64,000 nt of DNA from Paralvinella palmiformis (Eukaryota > Annelida > Polychaeta > Terebellida > Alvinellidae). Of this stretch, positions 24,125 to 35,839 are shown piece after piece (the first letter of the stretch is position 1; each line of letters starts with the position of its first letter). The stretch covers positions 99,741-163,740 of the forward strand of contig JAODUP010001155.1 in assembly GCA_025642065.1 (NCBI GenBank), given 5' to 3'. The translations under genes were made by a program, and so were the position numbers. The notes beneath the pieces were generated by a model. The model was not told the origin of the DNA and ran no database searches. It worked only from the letters and a program-made list of their open reading frames with translations.

Positions 24125-24885
24125 GAAAACCTTGTCCAGCTCCTCAATGGCTTTTGATTAGCCTCAACATAGAGAAACTACGCTCTGCTTCCGCAGAATA
24201 CATCCTAACGCCAGTAAATATTTAATATTCGGAAAGGAATCTGGATCTGCAGATGCTAGTGATTTCATCAAAGTATCCGATAAATCAGCCCTGTCAGACT
24301 GCCTTGACCACACGTTGAACCATCTAGATACATCATTATCTAATGACCTGGCAGTTGGCAAGTCGTCATGCCATAATTCAAATTGATCTGGGGAGGCAAC
24401 ATCCCTAGTTTGACCATTAAAGATGGTGTGAGACTCAGCAAAGCACTCACTGGCCAGCAGTTGTCTGCATAGAAACGGTTCTGCAACGGTTGCAGTATGA
24501 TATCAATAAAAGGAATCTTGATTGATCTTTTGTAATAAAGAAGATGTGCGTAAGTATGTACTTTCGACTCATTACAAAGAACCCTTGGAATCCTTGATAT
24601 TCCCTCTTCAGTACCTATATATAAAACCAGTCATTGTGTATGCCCCAAATACGTCAATATCTCTTCTTTGTAGTTTAGCTGACATACCTTTCAAATAATC
24701 CAATCTATCCTTCAAAGCTCTGAAGCCAACAATAACACCGAAACTCTGCAGATTACTTTTCAAACCATGAGCCGTTGTCTTGGTGTCACTATCCCAATTC
24801 CAACGACTTTCATTAACCTCTGGATAAACACGTGGATATACAATAGCATCAAGGCAAATAACCAGGTGTTCGTAAAGCACGCCAA
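24125..24885 (-). pseudogene. hAT-type transposase, C-terminal half
   Basis: The first part (24,608-24,880) reads LKSNLQSFGVIVGFRALKDR, then YLKGMSAKLQRRDIDVFGAY. After a frame change YYKRSIKIPFIDIILQPL follows, then LLSLTPSLMVKLGMLPPQ. The last part (24,164-24,361) reads SADPDSFPNIKYLLALGC. This order matches hAT-like transposases of the group annotated as '52 kDa repressor of the inhibitor of the protein kinase-like', in which L-K-G-L-S-x-K-L-Q-K-R-D-x-D and D-P-x-x-F-P-N-I mark the catalytic core and C-terminal dimerisation region. The C-E-R-S-F-S motif expected next is lost. A host-domesticated relative is possible, but the frameshifts make function unlikely. Confidence 0.82.
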
Positions 24886-24889
24886 ATGT

Positions 24890-25785
24890 TTCCGAACAAT
24901 AATGTTATTTCAATCCAGCGTGTCTTACAGAAACCTTTAAGCTTCTCGTGACGAGTATTGGGGCAATATTGTTTGAGAGTTGTCAAAATATTGGACTAAC
25001 TAAGTTATTATCTAACAGACAAATCACAAATATACTTCATTTTATACTAAATAACTGAGTGTAAAATACTGCGGCCATTTCTAATTTTCTGAAAAAGAAG
25101 ACATGGTGTTTCCAATAGGAGGACATGATTATAAGTTACCAACTTACTACGCATATGCGCAAACAGCCGCGCGCACATACACATAGTGCATTTAGAAACG
25201 CCTTTTATTATTACACAGAAGTAAAATAAACGAATATCAATATTTAATTTTAACCCAATTGAAGTAGATGTGCTAAATGTTCCCTTATTACAAACACACA
25301 AAGGTAGCCTATCATGAACTGTTTATTTCTTGTATTTATGTCCTTTACTTGCCATCTCCAGGAGTGTTCTGTTGGCTAAGAATTTTCTGTACATGGCTGG
25401 ACGTTCTTCTGAGAAATTAGGGTCATGTTACAATATGTGAAGATCAAAACAGGTCCGGTTTAATTTGGCGCCGGGTGGAGCATGACCTGCTTAAAAGCTG
25501 TGCACTTCGGCACAAAGCCAGACGTCTGGCCACCCTAGTATAAAATCATATAAAATTGAGATTTGTCTGTTAAATAATGATGATTTCGGACACACATTAC
25601 ACAATACTCAATGTGCTGTTATTTAAGAATGTTATGACAAATTCGCGGTACTACTACATTGGTTATTATGTCGCCAAATGATTTTTGCATTTAAAGATGG
25701 AGGATCCCTACTAGAGATGGGGTGCGATTCTGACCCCCTGAGAGGTGGAGTCCCGGTCCCCCTTGACCTCCTTGGGTCCGTAAAT
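24890..25785. other. No recognised gene; 14-bp palindrome at 25,517-25,530
   Basis: Open minus-strand frame 25,047-25,301 has no family resemblance. The segment 25,340-25,545 is less AT-rich and includes the perfect palindrome GCCAGACGTCTGGC (25,517-25,530). A G+C-richer patch at 25,700-25,780 precedes the SINE fragment but has no clear SINE-A head. Confidence 0.5.
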
Positions 25786-25890
25786 ATTAATCTGGCATGG
25801 CCTTGAAGGGTTTTTCATCTTTCATTTCGTCTCATTATATTTGCAGATCACTCGGGTCATTTAGTCTACTTTGTGCGGAAAAGCAATTTT
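25786..25890 (+). mobile_element. SINE-A 3' body fragment
   Basis: It contains the body blocks CATGGCCTTGAAGGG, TTTCATCTTTCA, GCAGATCACTCGGGTCATT and AGTCTACTTTGTGC in SINE-A order. The tRNA-like head is not recognisable. A C-rich and CT-rich tract follows at about 25,899-25,940. Confidence 0.75.
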
Positions 25891-25940
25891 TCACAACCCC
25901 CCCCCCTCTCTCTCACACACTCTCTCTGCCTCTCTATCTT

Positions 25941-28077
25941 TTTTATCTATTTAAGCTAGTATTTTCTGATCACCAATCCCCACACTGATGCCTTATATGA
26001 AACTTACTATTATATGTCAGAACATTGAACCTCTATCATCTGCTGAATGTTATTGCTAACTACTGAGTCTCTGCGAGATCCCCTTTTTTTAATTAATGAA
26101 GTGTAATAAAGTATATTTTCGCACTAATTTATTCTTACTTCAAAGTTATTTATTGTTAAAGCTCACATGTAACTGTAACATGACAGCATTATAAAAGTGC
26201 ATTGGATCAATCACTCTCCGAAATAGTTTGACGAAGATCAGTTCATATTCTATATCGCTATTGGCCTGTCTTATATATCCGTGCCTTAAAGGAAGCAATT
26301 AGCCAGTAGGATTCATTCTAGGTGTGTCCGTTGATGAGAACAAAAAAGATTGTTTGAGATCCAATTTTAAGATGAAATGAATGTATCATTATATATTTCA
26401 ATTACTGATTAATCGTATCGTTTTGCACTAATTTAATTATAATAAACTTTATTTTAGTTCAGTTGTTGATTGTCTGAGGGGGACTTAACCCGGAGAATGG
26501 ATTATTATTTGAATGAGTTAAGGCTAAAATGAATCGGATGTAGAAAATATAAACGATGTAGTACTATTGTCAAACGTATTTGCATATAAATTTGTTACTT
26601 TATGGAATATTTTCTCATAATAGAGAAGTCAGCGAATGGGTGACTGAGTAGATGACTGGGTGTGCTAGTGAGTGAGTCAGTTAGTGAGCCCTGCCGCACA
26701 TTTGGCATTCGATTACTACGCCAAGGCACACTGTGTTACGATAAGATAATGGATAAGCTATTTTTGTACACGTCAAATATACGCCGCTTGCTGAAAGATT
26801 AAAAAATAACGTCAAGGGAAGAAGGATCTGTCAGTTGACATTGTATTCCACAAGTCGTATCATTTGGACAATTAAAATTAAAATTATGTTGAAGAAGAGC
26901 AATAGGTTAGTAGACAATATTTACTACCAATATAACCGCCATGAGGATCGAAATACCAGTCGTAGAATGTTAGCTAACAAACTGTTTCAAAATCAGATTT
27001 TCTGCGTCCTCGCATAATTTAAGTACACAAAGGTCACTCGAGATTTGAATGCGTGCTGCCTTGTTAACGTCAAGTCATCAGCCACAATTCCCTGCAAAAG
27101 GTAATACTTCTTTACCGAAGTAGTCTGTTACTGGGTAGATAAACAGTCTTGACGCAAATGGCCAACGCTCTATTGATAAAACCATTTTGTTATGAAATTT
27201 CTAGAAGTTATTTATACAAGTAAAGCATAGAAACTGCTGCGGTTTATTAATGTTAGGTGATCAAGAATATATTTCGTTATGCCAATGTGAACATTAGCAG
27301 ATTACTTCAACTAGGATCCTGTTTTCTCCGACAGTAATCTGGTACGTTAGGATGTGAATGGCAAGGACGTATTTCATAATCGCCCTGATCAGAGACAATT
27401 CAGCAGAAAACTATGAATATGTTCAATTTAAATGTGTTTGATCTAGTCCATGATCATTATCCGCAATTCATGGTAGATATGAAGAAGTGCGTAGAAACTG
27501 ATAATCTCATGTAGAAACAACAATAGGCGGTGTTATTTGTTCTTATATTAAGATATTGAATTTAAAGCCACCAATTTTGCCTATCAACTCTTACCGTTAA
27601 TAGAAAGGTGTTTCAAGTCGCCCATTATGTTAATGGCAGATTTGCAAAATAATGGAAACGGTTATTTATAAATGGTGTATGATATATGTCAACTTATCAA
27701 CTACAAGTTAGTCATATGTTAATAATGTACTGCAATAAATATATTTAAAAAACGTCAGAGGACAGAAATAATCTAAATTGAACTTATATGTATCTAAACA
27801 TAATATTTAAATAAAATATTTCCCTATCAAGGATAAAGGTCAATAAAATTAGACTCACGAAATTGAATTAAGACGATCAACTGACAGTCACAAATTCAAC
27901 ACTATAGCTATATTCTTTAGAAACGTGGTGTTGAAATACTTATGTTAATAAAACTTAGTACGATATAGTTAGTACTGGGATATCAAAATAAAGGCACCAG
28001 AAAAAGAAAGGTAGAAGTGCGTTTGAAATGGAATATAATAACAATTGTTATCATCTTCATTTATTAAGTTAAAATGG
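25941..28077. other. No recognised gene
   Basis: AT-rich on both strands with only short frames. A short GAGT-type tract lies near 26,640-26,690. A possible relative of the insert at 5,556-5,720 begins near 26,763. Nothing else recognisable. Confidence 0.5.
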
Positions 28078-28505
28078 TCACTCACTCACTCACTCACTCA
28101 CTCACTCACTCACTCACTCACTCACTCACTCACTCACTCACTCACTCACTCACTCACTCACTCACTCACTCACTCACTCACTCACTCACTCACTCACTCA
28201 CTCACTCACTCACTCACTCACTCACTCACCACTCCACACCACCACTCACTCACTCACTCACCACTCACTCACCACCATCATCACCACCACCACTCACTCA
28301 CCACCACTCACCCACCACCACCACTCACTCACCACCACCACTCACCACCACCACCACCACCACCACCACCACCACCACCACCACCACTCACTCACTCACC
28401 ACCACTACTCACTCACTCACTCACTCACTCACTCACTCACTCACTCACTCACTCACTCACTCACTCACTCATACACCCTCTCACTCACCCATACACCCAC
28501 CCACA
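28078..28505 (+). repeat. Long (CTCA)n array with (CACC)-rich centre
   Basis: A pure (CTCA)n stretch (about 28,078-28,228) leads into CACCAC-rich sequence (28,229-28,386), then a second CTCA block with a CCCATACA tail. All long frames across it are Ser-Leu-Thr-His or Pro-His-Thr repeats and are not genes. Confidence 0.97.
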
Positions 28506-29238
28506 TACACGATATATTTAATATAGACTAGATCTGTTGTATATATATTTCTTAATGAAATGTTTAAGCTCAGTAGACTGCATGTTGTTAATAAACTCTG
28601 CATTCAAAATATTGCAATAATCAAATCAAATCCAATCGTAATTCAGACATTAATCCAGACAAGGTTTAGGAATGTTTAGATTTGTTTTCCCAAAGTCTCT
28701 GAATAAAGGCAGGTATCCCCCAAAAAACTTCATTTGACATACCGAATATTTGTCATATTCAAGAAGAGGAATGAAATATTGACTAGCTTTGGTCACAATT
28801 AATTTCGATAAGAAAATGGTACGCGATAATATTATGTTATAATTTTACCCGATTTTGTTAAGTGATAATGTTACGTGATATTGTTACATGATTATATATC
28901 AATTCAATTGGATCTCTGACCTAGATATTTATCTATAAGAGGATAAAATAAGAGGAAGCTAAAGCAATAAAAGAATGACGTAAACAATCTGGTTTAATCT
29001 TCTCTAGAACATTTACACATTGTAAATAAACTTTATAATGGTAAATTGCTAATTATCTAATAGTATTGATTAATAAGGAATACAGCATAATGGGATACGA
29101 ATCGACCAGGAAAGGCCAATATTACGAGATAAGGTTGATAACGTATTTAAGTATTCTTCTTTGGAAGCTTCACACTATCAGGCTCATTCTGGCTTCTTTC
29201 CCGTGTAATCCTAACATGTATTGTTAGTCTTTATACAC

Positions 29239-29242
<4 letters not shown>

Positions 29243-29299
<57 letters not shown>
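29243..29299. repeat. (AT)n microsatellite
   Basis: Pure AT dinucleotide run. The flanking sequence 28,506-29,242 is AT-rich and unassigned. Confidence 0.97.
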
Positions 29300-29301
<2 letters not shown>

Positions 29302-29439
29302 CTTATTATACTATTCTCTTTTTGTCAATCCACCTTTTAATCTACTTCTCTAACATTGTCTATCCATTTGTCTATAAATAGAATATTGGATGTTAGACCA
29401 ATAGGTTTCATTTTAAATCTGCCAATTATCTATCTGTCA

Positions 29440-29720
29440 CTCAAGATCGATTGTTTTAACAGTACATTTTAAATTATTTGCAGACGTTAGCATTCATTTA
29501 AACGTCGACTTTAAACGAATGTTCCAAATATCAAACAGATGTTGCCACTGACATAAATAGATTCCCTCTGGCGGCAGTTGATAAAACTAAACATTCAATT
29601 ATAAAATTCACACCAAAAAAAACCCCATTAATATTTCGTTAAGTAACATTATATGACGAGATGAATATAAATATCAAAATATCTTCAAATGATAGTCAAC
29701 AAAATTAAATCTGTTTTTAT
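29440..29720 (+). repeat. Dispersed repeat D2, diverged copy
   Basis: It shares AACATTCATTTAAA-like and GGCGGCAGTTGATAAAACTA blocks with 48,870-48,950 and 9,010-9,050, in the same order. Outside these blocks the alignment is poor, so the ends are approximate. Confidence 0.5.
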
Positions 29721-31166
29721 ACGAAGAAACGTAAGCACCGGAAATTATTTTTAATACTTCAATAAAGCATCACACAATTGGTCTAAAGAAATAGCTTCTA
29801 TTCTGAGAAATAGACAAATATAGCTTTTCTATTAAAATGTTAATATAAACACTACATATTATGAGTGATTAAACTCAAGTCTTATTCATACACCTTAATT
29901 GTATATAATAGACTTAGAATAAATTCACACCGAAGAGACTTTATATGTAATTAGGGTAATTAATGGCATTTAAGAATAAAGATAAAAATTACTGTCATAA
30001 AATAGCTTAGTCCGTTCAAGGAAGTTTGAATTCGAACATAATTAAATCGATGAGTTATTAACATTTCATGTAATATTTCTATTAAATTTTGTTAGATATC
30101 TTTGAAGGTTGATTAGTTGATGTTGCGCCAGAACTATTAAAGCTGATATCATCGGCAAATCGTCACTCACTTATTCCTCAATAGCTTGTTTAAAAAAAGA
30201 GAGTATCTTTTTCGTTATTCAATATTGATCTTTTATTCCAGATTCCTGGTCGTATCCATTAGCTAGCTAATAGCGTGGTTGACCACAAACCTCTGGCGTC
30301 AAAATTCAAGTCTAGGATGGTATACTCATCTGCTCATTTAGCTTGGAATATGTTTAAAAATGGGTGTAAAATATGGGTGTAAAATAGTAATATTTGTATT
30401 AAAACAAACTATTTTTTCCTTTAAATTACAAAAGGTTACTTTAATACTGTATCTATCGTGTGATCATTGTATCGCATATGTAAAACATTTATCGAAAGAA
30501 GTACTTAACGTCTTGGAGATTAGACCAGTGAAGTAACACACAACCATATTACACAAACGTTACACAAACAAATATTTACTAGTACTTGATTTAAGCTGAA
30601 AGTGTTTATATACAAAGCCATTTAGATGGTGGCATATTTTTCTTCATAATATTCAAGATAAAGCTCGACATGGAATTCATAATCTTCGTATTTAATTGGC
30701 TTTGATATCACCGCAATATGTTTCGCCAGAATATTGCAAAACATTCCCTCTTATGTCCTGTAATTATCAGTTAATTTATCCATTTATATATTCGCGTTTA
30801 CATATACCGGGTACATCTTTCTATTGTACTTTGTATTAAAATATTTCCATTGTATGTTTTAATGTGTAAGTACAGTCATTTGTGTATTGTTTTAGGAACC
30901 AAGTTTGTTTACATTCCCTTATCATTTGCCTAATACATCAGCGAAGTGATTGTAACAATTTCTATTTAAGCGTCTAGTAAATAGTTGGCTCTGACAGGAA
31001 ACTATCTGTCAGCCTCAGATAAGACCAAAAACAACACACATATAGATGTTATGTATTACTGATATGTCATCATCTATCATTAGATTCTAGGCCTCTTTTT
31101 GACTTAACAAAAATATGACAAATCTTTTATCATCAGAAAAGCCGAACGATAGACTCACACGTTTTG

Positions 31167-31170
<4 letters not shown>
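29721..31170. other. No recognised gene; possible SINE-A relic at 30,258-30,345
   Basis: Within AT-rich unassigned DNA, 30,258-30,345 reads CTAATAGCGTGGTTGACCAC, then CTCTGGCGTCAAAATTCAAG and later CTCATTTAGC. Order and spacing resemble a badly decayed SINE-A head and body. The resemblance is weak. Confidence 0.4.

Positions 31171-31223
<53 letters not shown>
31171..31223. repeat. (AT)n microsatellite
   Basis: Pure AT dinucleotide run. Confidence 0.97.
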
Positions 31224-31227
<4 letters not shown>

Positions 31228-31577
31228 TAACAATATCACATAAATTACTCTGCACATAACACATTATCTAAATATAGCCCCAAATGATCAGTGACAGCCG
31301 CTGATCTATAAAGTGTTGGTTAAATCGTATGAAATTAGGTCGATTTAGAACACATCAATAAGTGGCCATTGACCTTTATTGCGTTTTTAATCTCGTTGAG
31401 ATCGTGGACAGGACTAGATATCGGATAAAGATAATTACGAAGACGATTTATATTAATAACATAACCGTCTTCAATATTAGCTAGTATGCTTCTTAATACC
31501 GTTTTCCAAACGATATTAGAAGCCACGCTATATCAATTTTTTATATTCGGTATTGTGATGTAAATTGATGTGACAGA

Positions 31578-31652
31578 CGCGCGCGCGCGCACACACACAC
31601 ACACACACACATGCACACGCGCGCGCGCGCGAGCACACACACAAACACACTG

Positions 31653-31711
<59 letters not shown>
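31578..31711 (+). repeat. Compound (CG)n, (CA)n, (TA)n microsatellite
   Basis: Alternating purine-pyrimidine throughout: GCGCGC blocks (31,579-31,590 and about 31,618-31,631) interleaved with CACACA, then (AT)n from 31,680. Long alternating CG/CA tracts can adopt left-handed DNA, but the sequence alone does not show that they do. Confidence 0.95.
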
Positions 31712-31713
<2 letters not shown>

Positions 31714-31929
31714 AACATACAGGCAGAAATATTTCTGGATGTTTTATGTATTGTTCTACTGGCAAACTAATATATGTGTATATGATAACTTCCGTTGTAC
31801 AGTGGCATTGTTGTTGGTATTAACATACACATATTTGCTCATGAGCGCAATCGCTTTGTGTGCGTGCGTGCGTGGGTGCATGCGCGCGCATGTTTGTGTG
31901 TATATTGGTGTAATTGATTTTGATATTAC

Positions 31930-32550
31930 ACATACAAGGTCGGGAATGTTATCTTTGATCTGACGAACGTTAAGAATTTAAATGTTGTCTCTATCCGACA
32001 AAGTTAATTAGCTTTGATCTATTGATAGTTAACGTGTTTTTATTTGCCAACATTATGTCAGGTGAGATCAGTCACTAACAGGTACCATGATAGTTAAAAC
32101 TGGTTGTTAGTCCAGGTGTTTCATTTTGTACGTGGTTTCTGTTAATATTTACCTTTAATTAAATTTTTTAATGATTTTATATAACTACCATCCAAACATA
32201 AGATTAGCCATCTTGAACATTTGCTCTAATGTTTGAGAATTTAAAAATTGAATAAAAATTGATTGAACAGTAGAAAAGGGATAGAAAGGTACTTTGCAGC
32301 CAGTGCAATATCTAATACGTTGCAACAGTTGTTCTATATTAATTATTAATTATTTGAATTTATGTATGTTTATACAGGGAAGTTATAGGTGTGTTAACTA
32401 TATCCTACTACTATGTGTTATATCTGTATGTTACAAAATGCATACAAAAATCATTTAAAACATTTTCAATTCTGTAAGTTGATTCAGTACTTGAACGTGA
32501 ACGTAACCCGGTCGCAGACATAGGCCCAGTGACTGATAGAGACAATAACT
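31930..32550. other. No recognised gene
   Basis: AT-rich sequence left of the SINE, with no motif seen. A short GTGC-rich patch at 31,857-31,905 precedes it. Confidence 0.5.
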
Positions 32551-32767
32551 CTTCTGGTTTGTGGGGGCGCCTACGTAGTCTAGCGGTAGCGTGTTGGACC
32601 ACAGATCACTACCACCCGGGTTCAAATCTCGGCGTGGGCATATTTGTAGGTTGTTTCATCTTTGACTTCGTTTCATTACCTTTGGAGGTTGCTCGGCCCA
32701 TTTAGCCTACCTTGTGCACAAAAGTGGTCGTAAAACACCAATCATCATCATCATCTTCTGGTTTGTG
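32551..32767 (+). mobile_element. SINE-A, intact copy with perfect 13-bp target-site duplication
   Basis: The element (32,564-32,754) has box A-like TACGTAGTCTAGCGGTAGCG and box B-like GGGTTCAAATCTC, spaced as in a tRNA. The family body runs from GGGCATATTTGTAGG through GTTGCTCGGCCCATTTAGCC to ACCTTGTGCACAAAAGTGG and an (ATC)n tail. CTTCTGGTTTGTG occurs at 32,551-32,563 and again at 32,755-32,767, with no mismatch. At about 191 bp it is the best reference copy here. The perfect duplication and complete head argue for the youngest insertion of this family in the window. Confidence 0.95.
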
Positions 32768-33438
32768 TCGCGGAGGGGGGACTCTAATTCGATGAGCTAA
32801 TTAAGGAATGGATTATTTGTTTATCTATGGTGAAGTGTGCTGTTGTGTTAAGAGGATTTTGTGAAGTTACCTGCCAGCTGACTATTATCTGAGTAATTAA
32901 AAAAGTTAAGGTTTCTTGATGGTTATAAATGGACACGTGAGAGCTTGGTCAGCTAAGTATATGGTCATGGAGAGAAAATAGCATATCATTAATATGTTAA
33001 TATATTGTATTCGTGTATCACAGCTTCTGGTGCTTTCAGTTAAGGTTGAGGCGAATAATTTATCACCTAATTGGACAATGTTGTCTAGCACAAAATTAGA
33101 TTATTGCTTGTACACTCTTACATCGAAATTCTGCTTAGTTGTTCTCTAAAACGTGTATTTGCTTTATGCAGAAACTGTATAGGGAATGCTGTAGGAAAAT
33201 AGAGAGCAACGAATGAAGTAATCTGGAAACTCAATTGTTGCTGATTCGTTCTAACATTCACGTGGTTTCACTGGATACTGGCTAAACCTCCCTTCTTTCG
33301 GTGCTAAGGTGACGTACACTAATATTTGTTCTGAAGGATAACAATTTATAATTGTCTGGATGCCTATTATGAAATCACTTTGATTGGATTTTTATATAAA
33401 TTGCAACTTTAGAAATGAATTGAAGTACAGATTAATGT
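32768..33438. other. No recognised gene
   Basis: AT-rich and unassigned on both strands. Confidence 0.5.
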
Positions 33439-33530
<92 letters not shown>

Positions 33531-33538
33531 TATATATA
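33439..33538. repeat. (AT)n microsatellite
   Basis: About 100 bases of AT dinucleotide with a single AAATATATATA break near the right end. Confidence 0.97.
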
Positions 33539-34089
33539 ATTTTGGGATATACGATTGCCTGTTTAAAATATACTGTACCCTAAAATTACATTTTGAAGTC
33601 AAATGCCGAATATTTAATAAAATAAAAATATTGAGTCTTATTTACCCGTTTAAAAATTTCAACATTATTATGTGGATATTAAATAAGTTCACTAAGCAAA
33701 TGATCACTTGGTCAAATGATCATTTCACGGACCTAGGACTAAAAATCATAAAACTTTTAGTGATTTATGTAAATATTAAACTTGGATTATGTAAAAGTAT
33801 ATGTAATGATGAATATATAATACCCATATTATGAATTTACTGACTATCTAAATGATTTAGATATATTTTTGATACAATAATGACACAATTGTGAATGCTT
33901 TGACTCCTCGCACATGGTGAATTCAAACTATCCCTTTGCAAACGAAGTCGCAAATACAATTTTCAGTCATAGTTCATCTGCCAGTTTGGTAATTATGATA
34001 GATTGTCCATAAAACTGATGGCTATCTATAACAAATTTGAGAAATCCACTTTATAGCTAATACCATGTCTAAAGTAATTACTATGTTAG

Positions 34090-34179
34090 ATCTAAAACAA
34101 TGATGTTTCTTGTATTTGTATCTAAAATAAAGATGTTGCTTGTATATATATCTAAAACAAGGATGTTTCTTGTATTTGT
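34090..34179 (+). repeat. Three tandem 30-bp units
   Basis: Units begin at 34,090, 34,120 and 34,150, each opening ATCTAAAA and carrying AGATGTT or TGATGTT then CTTGTAT. First and third units are nearly identical and the middle one is more diverged. The run is followed closely by (AT)n. Confidence 0.85.
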
Positions 34180-34199
34180 TTAGGTTTGTTAAATATTTT

Positions 34200-34282
<83 letters not shown>

Positions 34283-34325
34283 ATGTGTGTGTGTGTATGT
34301 GTGTGTGTGTAGTGTGTGTATGTAT
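34200..34325 (+). repeat. (AT)n then (GT)n microsatellite
   Basis: AT dinucleotides to about 34,264 pass into GTGTGT with occasional A. Confidence 0.96.
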
Positions 34326-34675
34326 ATGTTAATCGAAGATAGTTACCTCTAAGGAAATAATTACTATTGTCTGTGACGCCTAAAGTCGGACAGCGACATC
34401 GTCTAAGGGCTGTCTTAATGTTAGAATAAAAGAATATTAAGTGATGATATAAATTGCTATCGTGGTACTCTCCATCAAAGTCCTTAGACGATTTGAAGAA
34501 CTGCTACAAATAATATATACTATCTAGAGTTTTTCATTTATTAAAAATCTCATTTGCGCAAATTGAAGATAAATAAACAAGTAATGATTTGTAAATATTA
34601 AAAACATTTAATGTAATTAGTTATTGCTTAATTTGGTGCACTTGTAATTAAATACAATTGCTTGAACATTTTACC

Positions 34676-34910
34676 ATGGTTGGTTTACTGGCTAATTATT
34701 TAGTTGCTAGGCTAATTGTTTGGTCACCTAGCCTGTTGTTTGATTGATTTCCTGATTGATTGGTGGGTTAGCCTATTGTTAGATTGACTGGCTGATTGTT
34801 TGGTTGACTGGCATATTATTTGGTTCATTGACGTTATTGTTTGTTAGACTACGTGATTGATTTGGTTGATTGGCTAATTGCTTGTTTAACTAACTGAGTG
34901 GTTGATTGAT
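34676..34910 (+). repeat. Degenerate GATTGGTTGACTGGCT-type tandem repeat
   Basis: Units of roughly 8-20 bases built from TGGTTGA, TGGCTAATT and TGATTGATT recur about a dozen times with heavy variation. This looks like an old, decayed tandem array. No frame of note. Confidence 0.7.
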
Positions 34911-35152
34911 GTTTAAAAGAAATGCATGGATGATTTATTTAAAACAAATTATACGAATTTAAAGCCACAAATACATATAGTTTTATATATGTTCTATTTC
35001 AGCTTTGATACTATGGTCAAATTATTGTTACTAACAAAAACAATGCTTTATTCTTAGACATAAATCTTCACAAAACGACTGAAATCCACAGCCAAAATAT
35101 TTGTCCATGTGTTAAAGCTAATGAATCATGCCAAACAATATGAACAAAATAT

Positions 35153-35830
35153 TTAAAACTTCGTGTGGCATCCTCTGGCGTTGTATATAGCATACAAGCG
35201 TCGATGCATGCCCAAAACGAGGATTGAGAGCGTCTGATCCGGAATATCTCGCCAGATGTTCACAACTGCCTGGGTCAATTCAGCCACGTTTGTTGGGGGG
35301 TTGTCTATGTTGTTCAATTCACGTGAGATTTCCGACCATAGGTCCTCGATCGGGGTCAAATCCGGCGACATAGCAGGCCAATCCATGTGCTGCACATTCT
35401 CATCTTCCAGGAAATCCATGACGCGTCGCGCTCGATGTGCTGGACCATTGTCATCTTAGAACTTAACATTTGCCTGGAAAACTCTCCTAGCACATGGAAG
35501 CATTTTGGTTTGCAGGACAAGTATGTACTGGTACTGATCCCTGTTTCCATCCAGTACGTGGACCCTGTTGCCGCCGGCCTGTACTCTATGCAGTACACAC
35601 TCATCGATTAGAGCCTCGCGAGCTTGTCTCAGCACTCAAACATAATCATCTTGTTGATACAGCAAAAATTTGGATTCGTCACTGAACATAACGTGTTCCC
35701 AGTGACCATCACACCATTTCAATTGTCCACGCTCCCACAAAATCGCGCTTGTTGGTATTATTTTGCAGTAGGGGCTTCCTCATAGGTCGTCTTGCCAGCG
35801 TTCAAAAGTCGATAATTCACCAGCCGAGTT
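35153..35830 (-). pseudogene. Tc1-like DD34E transposase, N-terminus missing
   Basis: Read on the minus strand: ATRLVNYRLLNAGKTTYEEA, then QLKWCDGHWEHVMFSDESKF (first catalytic Asp), then ALIDECVLHRVQAGGNRVHV, then DDNGPAHRARRVMDFLEDEN (second Asp), then DWPAMSPDLTPIEDLW (catalytic Glu), ending in ARGCHTKF with a stop at 35,153. Second Asp and Glu are 34 residues apart, which places it in the DD34E Tc1 group. All three catalytic residues survive. It is broken by a stop where the family has Gln just before DDN (a CAA to TAA change), another stop after QQDDYV, and a frame change near KI. The helix-turn-helix DNA-binding half is absent and no terminal inverted repeats were found. Confidence 0.93.
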
Positions 35831-35839
35831 GCCACAGGA

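Noticed and set aside
24940..24990. Match to the GGGGCAATATT part of dispersed repeat D1
   Set aside because: Only about 20 bases agree and neighbouring blocks are absent, so chance cannot be excluded.
31578..31711. Regulatory left-handed DNA element
   Set aside because: Alternating CG/CA/TA could form such a structure, but sequence alone gives no evidence of a regulatory role and there is no gene nearby.
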